In this document: positions 56,989 to 64,000 of the stretch, one piece after another
How the letters are laid out: each line of letters opens with the position of its first letter
How positions within the stretch are numbered: the stretch's first letter is position 1
DNA from: Siphonodentalium dalli
Taxonomy: Eukaryota; Mollusca; Scaphopoda; Gadilida; Siphonodentaliidae
DNA length: 64,000 bases
NCBI GenBank assembly: GCA_032622095.1
Contig: CP136068.1
Coordinates: 117,727,509-117,791,508, forward strand
Direction of reading: 5' to 3'
Notes under the pieces: model-generated
Told to the model about the DNA's origin: nothing
The model's input: the letters and a program-made list of their open reading frames with translations, nothing else
Databases searched by the model: none
Program-made: the position numbers and the translations under genes

Positions 56989-58762
56989 GGTGTATATATA
57001 CAGATATATTATACGTACCTGAGTTGTCCAAAAAAATAAAAATTCTAAATAAATCAACAACACATTATAATGTACTGGATATAAGGTGTGCATCGTGTCT
57101 CGATTGACACTCAATGCCTCAAACGTTCGTTCGAGTTTCCACTATGTAAACTTTCGTTGCGAATGTTCCGAGATTTTATTGGACTCGTTGGTCTTTATAT
57201 CTGCACTACACAACTAAGGGTACGTTCACACACTGTCAGATTTGTCAGCAAATGTATCATGCAATTCGTCGTAGCGGACTATAATGTGGTAGGATAGGAA
57301 CGGCTAACAACTAACTGCTCATTAAATGCATGCATAATTTTGACACACCATTTATTACATGTAGGAGAGTAGTGATATCTATGTCATTTAAGTTATTCGA
57401 CCACTGGCATTTGCCCAAAATACCCACCCCGGTATAATAATCTACTAATAACCAATGGCACAACAACTCGTGACATTCCATAACTCTATATAAGTAGCGA
57501 TCGAACAGTCGAAGACCCATATCTTGTAAGTCCAAAATCCAAAATAAAAACAAACTGTTAATTAATACATCAGAATGACGGTGAATTTGGATACAATATT
57601 TGTAAAAATAACTACTTTGAACAGGATTATTCTCCATTTCTATTTGATCACCATACCGGAGTATTTATTTCACATCACTTTAATTAGTTGATCGTCAGTG
57701 ACGAATTTGGTAAATTTACCAGCTGTGTAATAGTAGCCTCAGAATCACCTTGAATTTTCCCAAAATAAATGGTTAATAGTGCTGGGTCGGCCACGACAAA
57801 TTATTATTTTTTTTTTTTTTAGCTTGTGATTCCAGTTTCACTCCACATATTGATGAACGTACAGTGTGTTCGTTTAGCATATAATGGACCACTGTTTGTA
57901 CTTACGTGTGTAGAAAGCATTGCCGCACACATTACTTCTTCGTATATACTCACATGCTACCTCACCGTTTAGTCGCACATGTACTTCGAATTATATAGAT
58001 AAGCAACATTCGTCTTCGTTTAATTGGCTTATGAAATGAGTAATTAGCATTTTGTGACGACGCCTGATAATTAACATAGCGTACATCAATGACGATGTGC
58101 GTGTGTTATTTGACACGTTGGCACCGTATTAGAAATTAGCTTTGTTAGGAATATAAGAGTTTAAGACGCCACTACGAGGTAAAACATGTAATGCATTTGG
58201 TCTTGACATGTTTGACCTGGCAATGCCAGTGAGGGTATGCACAGGTTGTTACGGTCATGTTTACGTTTGGTGTCCAAGTGTATATATTGTTTAAAGGCGG
58301 GGGTCGGTTTGTATGTCAGAACTTGTTAACATCGGTACAATACGCCGGCCGATTGCAAGATCACTGGAATTCAATTCCATTTTGGTTTTCATCTGGTCAA
58401 TGATCTGGGTCATTAAGGAAATTTTCACATTTTTGTAGAGATAAACTGCGGAGACTTTGAGTTAACAAATGTCGTATTCGTTGCTGTGGCTACGAAATTA
58501 TATATACCCCCGCAGTGCAATTGGGCTACATTAAAGGCAGCCGTATTAAAATAGTTGTAAAGGAACATTATCTCTGTTCAAAATTCGCAAAATTGCGTAT
58601 GTTGCATTCTAAGTCAAAAATCGGGATAACTATATGGTAAAACATGTCGGATGGATCTCATAATTACAGGTTCACAGGTTCAGATGATGGTCAATAATTG
58701 TGCCAAGTTTAAAAATAAATCATTGACCATTAAATTAAGGAATAGAAGTCCAGACAAAGTTA
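56989..58762. other. Non-coding stretch, nothing recognised
   Basis: AT-rich; short ORFs only; no repeat structure defined apart from a T tract at 57809-57823. Confidence 0.5.
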
Positions 58763-58859
58763 CGGATGGTTTTAGTGTACAAACCCCGTGCTATACGTGA
58801 ACAGAAATGGGTGCACAAATGTAAAATCTTAATTTTCGATGCGTTTTATGCAACCCAAC

Positions 58860-58923
<64 letters not shown>

Positions 58924-59020
58924 GTTGGGTTGCATAAAACGCATCGAAAATTAAGATTTTACATTTGTGCACCCATTTCTGTTCACGTATAGCACGGGGT
59001 TTGTACACTAAAACCATCCG
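58763..59020. repeat. 258-bp perfect palindrome with (AT)n centre
   Basis: Arms of about 100 bp (CGGATGGTTTTAGTGTACAA ... GCAACCCAACTGC) are exactly complementary. The centre is a TA tract of roughly 58 bp. Both strands encode the same ORF (MVLVYKPRAIREQKWVHKCK), a consequence of the symmetry. Confidence 0.95.
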
Positions 59021-60005
59021 TTCTGCTTCATGTGATACGACGGGGGTAGGTAAAACTGGTACTGCGCGAACAGACAAGGGGTAACGAGTTTATCTATTGA
59101 CTTTCCGTTCCCAATATCACTTCAAAAGAATTATATGCCAAGTTTTGACACCACACTTACCAATAAAAGTAAATTGATTTTCCGGAACGAGGCTTCTTCA
59201 CGATAAGGGGAGGGTTGTAATATCCAGAGCAGGCTCATATATGATACGGAACATTTCAGGGGGTTTAATGCCCGGAACGAGGCTAACACGTGATACAGAA
59301 CATTGTTTTAAAGTGGTTCTGTGGTAATGATGGCCCCAATGTCGTGTAGCTGTTCATCAAACAAATACAATAATGTACACTAGTCAATAGATAGATGTAC
59401 ATATCCACTGGGTATGACTGACGATTATGCGAGTTCATGAACTTTTCCTCTTTATATTCGAGGAATATCATTTATTCATTAGATATATCAACCGCACACA
59501 ATTTATTTTCTGACTTTTGTACAGTGTATATCATGCCATGAACCTTCGTCAATTAAAGATTGGGGTACAATGACGTATGAGTTAAATGTTCAGAACGTAA
59601 TCCAAAATCAATCCACATTAGCCATATCAGTGTCAACAATGTAGCATACACCAAACACAAACATTGCTAGACACCCCTCCCTCTTTCGGATCGCCACATC
59701 CACCATTTGTATACACATCGATAATTTCTTACAGCGTAACTGTCAAGGGCGTCATCGGGCCAATCGCCAAATTCACTACTATACCAATTCAGCTTAAAAT
59801 TGCAGTCAAATGTTTGATACATAGCCTTGAAATCTATATTTCACATCTTCCTTAAATATCACAATAGATAAACAAACAATCTCTCTCTGTTATCTCCTTT
59901 TTGTCATTTTATAACAATGTATTGTCAATTTTGTACGGGAGAGGGGCTACCTAAGTTGAAATAGCTTGTGCCCCGATCCCTTTTGTATATTTATATACGA
60001 ATAAA
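59021..60005. other. Non-coding stretch, nothing recognised
   Basis: A loosely repeated ACGAGGCT..ACG.GATA at 59190-59300. No gene. Confidence 0.5.
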
Positions 60006-60009
60006 ATAT

Positions 60010-60468
60010 GTGACCCGCCATATCAAATCCAGTCGTAAGTCGGGATTTTTTTACCCTGTGCCAATGCATTCTCTTATATATGCGAGTCGACCATAGGTCG
60101 CCTAGCATATATAAGAGAATGCATTGGCCTAACAATTTTTTATCATGTTTTTTAAATAAATGTTTCTTACAATTTTTAGGACATAAAATAAAAAACACCC
60201 ATTACCCTGCAGGGAGCCCCACACATATATAGAAGCATATAGAAGAGTGTCGTCTGCTCATGTTTGTCTGGGGCTCTGTATGGGTGAAATTATAAAATTG
60301 TTAAAGAATACAAGAACAAATTATTAAAATTGTAATAAATTGTTAGGCCAATGCATTCTCTTATATATGCGAGGCGACCTATGGTCGACTCGCATATATA
60401 AGAGAATGCATTTATTGCACAGGGCAAAATAATCCCGACTTACGACTGGATTTGATATGGCGGGTCAC
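60010..60468. mobile_element. MITE family 1 in or next to the SLC28 last exon
   Basis: GTGACCCGCC at 60010 to GGGTCAC at 60468 with the 4-bp duplication ATAT (60006-60009, 60469-60472). Hairpin A 60061-60127; hairpin B 60348-60417 carries a 4-bp insertion in its right arm. Same spacer with the GAGCCCCA inverted repeat as the copies at 61 and 8649. Confidence 0.93.
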
Positions 60469-60688
60469 ATATGTTTAAAGTAAAGTAACAATTGGCACAG
60501 TGATAACATGGCATGTTTGAATGGACGCAGGTCACATGGGTAGCAAATGCACGTGTGCAAAATGGGAGTGTGGTGTGCACATGTATACGAAATATAGTAA
60601 TGTCTACATGGAACACTAAATTTCTTTCTTTTCTCTCTTCGCTGTCTTAGATAATCTGTGAAGTTTCCTATATCGTCGGGTGGGCATT
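60465..60688 (-). CDS. Putative last SLC28 exon (C-terminal tail)
   Basis: An acceptor CCCGCAG precedes 60688. The frame continues from the previous exon (split Glu codon) into CPPDDIGNFTDYLRQRREKR, a plausible charged tail. The open frame then runs through low-quality sequence to a TGA at 60467-60465. That codon lies in the terminal repeat of the MITE at 60010-60468. True coding could end earlier through another donor (for example TTTC|GTATAC near 60590). No poly(A) signal was assigned. Confidence 0.55.
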
Positions 60689-63600
60689 CTGCGGGAAAAG
60701 ATATCACTGTATAATAAGACTCGGCTCAAAAACTATGCATGAAAGAAACTTTGGCGCAATAATGGTCCTAAGTTTTTCAACTTACGTCCACTCTATATTT
60801 ATATATCACCAACATATCCATTTACGCACGAGGATATCTCGCTCACACGTAAGAAATACGATGAGTCCCAGCTTTGTCCGTTCTATGCAGGCGGCACGAA
60901 TACATCATCTGGCGATCGCAACCATTTAACACATGCGAACGGATGCATCCTCTGGTGGTCGTGACCATTCTATACATGCGGCACGGATACATCATCTGGC
61001 GGTCGCGACCATTTCATACACGCGGCACGGATACATCATCTGGCGATCGCGCCCATTCCTGACAGTTCTTCGTTGTACAATAACCCTGTAGACGAAAGGA
61101 GAAAGATTAGTTATGTTTTAACTAGTTTAACTCGAACAGACATCAGTTATTTTTATCCCGCAAACCAATCGATCACCATACATGTGCTTGTGCTAAAGAT
61201 CCTAGTTCCAATTATGGTCAGCTTTAATTTGTTTTAACGAATAAATCAAATAACAATTGTGGGCACAATTCGTCAGACGAACCTGCACAGTCCCACCAAA
61301 TAACAGCGTTGGGTAACAATTCGCCAGACGCACCTGTACACTCCCACCAAAAGCCTAAATTATAGCCAACAAACAAACAACATGCTGAAAGCATTAGTTT
61401 GTCCAACGGTGTCCATGCATTTATCAATTTGTCAGTCCAGGGGAGCTAATTAGTAATTATGACATCGGCAAACCTGAGCTCAGAAGAAAAATAGTTCCAC
61501 CGTTATTTGATGCTTGTTTAAAGCTTGTTTTGTTCTAATAATTTATAGATATTTCAGAACGAAAAAAAAAACGTTCGAAAGCTAAATTAGCTCAATTGAC
61601 GTTGCCCACAGTTACCTGTGAAATTGGTGGATAATAAGCCTATAAGCATACCTGCAATGCACGCCGTTGACCAACAGGCGATGTTTCCGAGAATCATAGC
61701 CGGTACCATCATCCTGGAAGCTTCCTTCAACCTCGACGGGAATAGGGCGTTGACTATTGCAATAAATATTCCCATTGATCCTATGTTAGAGAAGCCACAT
61801 AATGCGTAGGTCGAGATAATCTCCGTCCGCTTCTGTGGGGAGAAAACAACAAGTACGTAATTAATATGTGTAATTATATATACCATCGTCATGTGTGACA
61901 GGTCTGTCGCAACCGGGATTCAGCATTTATAGTTCTATTTAGTTACAGGTACTCAATCCGATTCGATGGTCGCCATATCACCAGATTTCAACAACAACAA
62001 CGTTTTTTTTTAAATGCCGCTCCAGTTATCAGAATCGATTAATTGCCCAAAAATAATGCTAACCATAATCAACTATAGTTTAAAATTGCCCAAAACCTGT
62101 TGTTTATCAACATTTTGTTCAACGAAATATTGCCGGTTTGTCAAATATCTGACACAAAAAAGCCACTTCATTTTAAAGTTATCCATCTACATCCGCAATT
62201 TGGTGCGATACCGTCTTCTCGTCGACATTTTACTGGGCCACTAAACATTATCGGTGGTGAAAAATAATAGATTTTAAAAATCGATATCTGATCACTCTGA
62301 TGGGTGAGTTCCTCGACTCGAATCGAGTGTTTTACCCCCGAAGCCAAGGAAATAGTAATTTGCGAGCGTTAATTCGGATTATGATTCTTTAAAGTATACA
62401 TTTGTAATGGCTTACTTGTTCTCTTGGTCAAAACTCACATTGAAAACGTCATTGCCTTTTTAAAGATCCATGGTCCGATTTGAAATCAAGAGGCATAATT
62501 ATCACGTTGGCAGTTGACCAATCACCGAACCTGATTTAGTGTAACACACACTGGATATGTAAATATATAAGGATTAACTGTCATGTCAAACCTAATGACG
62601 TATTGATGGTGTTATTAGCTTGGTGTTATGAGGCGTTGCGCATTCACCGAGAAATAACTGCAACTAGCCACGTGGGCGCCGACCAATCAGAATTCTGGAT
62701 TTAGTGATGACAACACTTAGTGTGTAAATATATATTAACTAGAAGGTGACCCGACTTCGTCCGGGCTATTCAAAAACCAAATTTCAAGTCGATTGCTCCA
62801 CCCGTTTCCTAGATCTGGTCTGCGCATGCGCGAAGCTGGTGTCGCGCGTGCTCGGCGACCCGATAAAATTCGTATCCGGGGCAAGATACATTCACATACC
62901 AAATTTCAAGTCGATAGCTACACCCGTTTCCGAGATATATAGCCCAATGTCATTTGCGGATACCTCGGCCGGTGATGAGTTAACGCGACACAGTCAAATG
63001 CATCGGCAGGGTGAGAGTTAACGTAATCTAACTTTATGACCTCTGACGACGTCATAGAAATTACGCATTGATTTTATCCTGATAAAAGCATCGTACCACT
63101 TGTACCTAATAATTGAGGCAGATAACTAAAACGGATACATACATATTATATATCGTTCGAAAGATGAAGCCACACAGATTCTAACCGTGCAAATTATATG
63201 ACTGGCAATTTATTATTCGCGCTATATCGAATCGATTTGTGAGCACCGAACTGAAATATATTAGCGCAAAAACGGCGTAAAAATAGATTTGACCTCCGCA
63301 CGTGAAAAGTTGACCTCGCACGGACAAATAAATATGCCTATGTTCGTCTCCGGCCGAAAACACATCCAAATACCAAATTTCATCGAAATTGGCTTAGTCG
63401 TTTTCGAGTCCATCGATTTCAAACACACACACACACACACACACAAACAAACAAACACATACATACACACACAGATCTTTCAAAATATATAATAGATAAC
63501 GTGTTTTCACCTGCATCGTTCCGCCGATGAGAGTCGTGTTCCATTCCGTGAGATAGATATCATCGTTTACATAATTCCAGCTCCCGTTTGTCTGTGATGT

Positions 63601-63768
63601 ATAATTTAGCAGAATCTGCCCATTGTTAACGTATGTCGACATGTGTATGTAAGCGTACATCTCATTGGCGAATATCTTGTATCCCAGCAGTCCTCCTACT
63701 TTACGACATTCCGACGGGGCGACACCAATGAGAAAAGCAAATGGACTCAAGGCATATGATGATATGAA
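60465..63768 (-). CDS. SLC28-type concentrative nucleoside transporter, 3' part of the gene (3 exons)
   Basis: Exons 63768-63511, 61832-61616 and 60688 to about 60465, joined with consistent phases (0, then 1). The product matches the C-terminal third of concentrative nucleoside transporters: FISSYALSPFAFLIGV and LLGYKIFANEMYAY (the family's NE..AY segment), a glycosylation-rich loop (NYT, NGS, NTT), then STYALCGFSNIGSMGI and TACIAGML. Members move nucleosides into cells with Na+ or H+. The earlier helices are beyond the right edge. The last exon is less certain. If not spliced further it runs into the end of a MITE at 60468, which supplies the stop codon. Both intervening introns carry repeats only. 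Confidence 0.88.
60885..61061 (+). repeat. ~43-bp minisatellite, four units
   Basis: Units of GCGGCACGGATACATCATCT followed by GGCGGTCGCGACCATT. The GC content is clearly higher than the surroundings. It lies in the SLC28 intron before the last exon. Confidence 0.88.
61616..61832 (-). CDS. SLC28 exon with CGFSNIGS signature
   Basis: Acceptor CCCCACAG before 61832; donor CACAG|GTAACT after 61616 leaves phase 1. It encodes KRTEIISTYALCGFSNIGSM and ACWSTACIAGMLIG, the best-conserved C-terminal part of the family. An alternative upstream donor (GCAG|GTATGC, near 61650) would remove the LIGLLSTNFT residues. The later donor is preferred because its phase fits the next exon. Confidence 0.9.
61945..62394 (+). 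repeat. Dispersed ~400-bp repeat, copy 3
   Basis: Longest copy: GGTACTCAATCCGATTCGAT, CCGCTCCAGTTATCAGAATC, TTACTGGGCCACTAA and ACCCCCGAAGCCAAGGAAAT in the same order as at 8000-8413. Confidence 0.78.
62553..62737 (-). mobile_element. Fold-back/MITE family, copy 3 (inverted, internally deleted)
   Basis: TAAGGATTAACTGTCATG, then directly AGCTTGGTGTTATGAGGCGT and CCACGTGGGCGCCGACCAAT; the ~250-bp middle of the 19.1-kb copy is missing. Confidence 0.8.
62742..63445 (+). repeat. LINE/SINE-like 3' ends with (CA)n tail
   Basis: Two repeats of the AAATTTCAAGTCGAT.GCT..ACCCGTTTCC type at 62780-62945 after GACTTCGTCCGGGCT, and AAATACCAAATTTCATCGAA with CGTTTTCGAGTCCATCG before a (CA)n tract at 63421-63443. 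This arrangement is typical of RTE-like 3' tails. It lies in the SLC28 intron. Confidence 0.65.
63511..63768 (-). CDS. SLC28 exon with NE..AY segment
   Basis: Acceptor TTTTAG before 63768 and donor CAG|GTGAAA after 63511; 86 codons in phase 0. It includes SPFAFLIGVAPSECRKVGGL and GYKIFANEMYAYIHM, close to the vertebrate CNT segment, and then a longer, glycosylation-rich extracellular loop. A piggyBac-like MITE begins 49 bp upstream of the exon at 63818. Confidence 0.9.
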
Positions 63769-63817
63769 CTAAAATCAGAAATAAATGCAGTTGTTTGACA
63801 TAAGCCAATGTTGTTAA

Positions 63818-64000
63818 CCCTTTACCCAACAGAACGGCCCTGTGCAAATGCATTCTCTTATATATGCGAGTCGACCATAGGTCGCCTCGCATATATAAGA
63901 GAATGCATTGGCTTAACACATTAAAAATTATAAAATTGTTAAAGAATGTAAGAAAAAATGGTAAAAAGTGTTAAAAAAAAGATTTTTTTTAGGCCAATGC
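63818..64000. mobile_element. piggyBac-like MITE (family 2), cut by the window edge
   Basis: CCCTTTACCCAACAGAACGG after TTAA (63814-63817). Hairpin A 63845-63911 (first arm CAAATG instead of CCAATG); hairpin B starts at 63994. It begins 49 bp upstream of the SLC28 exon at 63768. Confidence 0.92.

Overview
This is an AT-rich piece of an animal nuclear genome. It has spliced genes with canonical GT-AG introns and is saturated with non-autonomous DNA transposons, fold-back repeats, LINE fragments and satellites. The two host genes and the repeat repertoire (an ISL2EU element with a YqaJ gene, piggyBac and hAT MITEs, Jockey/CR1-type LINE relics) fit a marine invertebrate, most likely a mollusc or another lophotrochozoan. 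The phylum is inference. I see no prokaryotic operons, rRNA, tRNA or CRISPR.

Host genes, both on the minus strand and both cut by the window edges. (1) The first five coding exons of an SLC23 nucleobase/ascorbate transporter (SVCT-like) lie between 20321 and 763, and the rest lies beyond the left edge. All exon phases agree. Its introns hold a 2.6-kb satellite of 31-bp units, a 39-bp minisatellite that stays open as a 348-codon ORF, and many MITEs. (2) The last three exons of an SLC28 concentrative nucleoside transporter lie between 63768 and about 60465, with the 5' part beyond the right edge. No conserved host gene was recognised between 21 kb and 60 kb.

The middle is a transposon graveyard. 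21.8-22.4, 27.5-28.7 and 54.7-55.2 kb hold LINE fragments. 28.7-36.0 kb is a 7.3-kb inverted-repeat (fold-back) element whose left arm was split by a LINE. 36.1-38.3 kb is a cluster of MITEs. 41.7-42.7 kb is a hAT transposase pseudogene interrupted upstream by a MITE. 46.3-51.1 kb is a nearly complete 4.8-kb ISL2EU-type transposon with a THAP + DDE transposase, split at a perfectly placed U-UUU-UUA slippery heptamer, and a convergent SAP-SWIM-YqaJ nuclease gene.

The most striking signal is a 67-bp near-perfect hairpin that occurs about 20 times. Its arms start CCAATGCATTCTCTTATATA and its tip is CGACC-ATA-GGTCG. It usually occurs as two copies in reverse-complement orientation around an AT-rich spacer. 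The same cassette, bounded by CCCTGTG and CACAGGG, sits inside at least four MITE families with unrelated outer ends: three piggyBac-like families with TTAA target duplications, and one with GTGACCC ends and 4-bp duplications. It behaves like a structural cassette shared between transposon families. One piggyBac copy can be proven by a paralogous empty site inside this same window.
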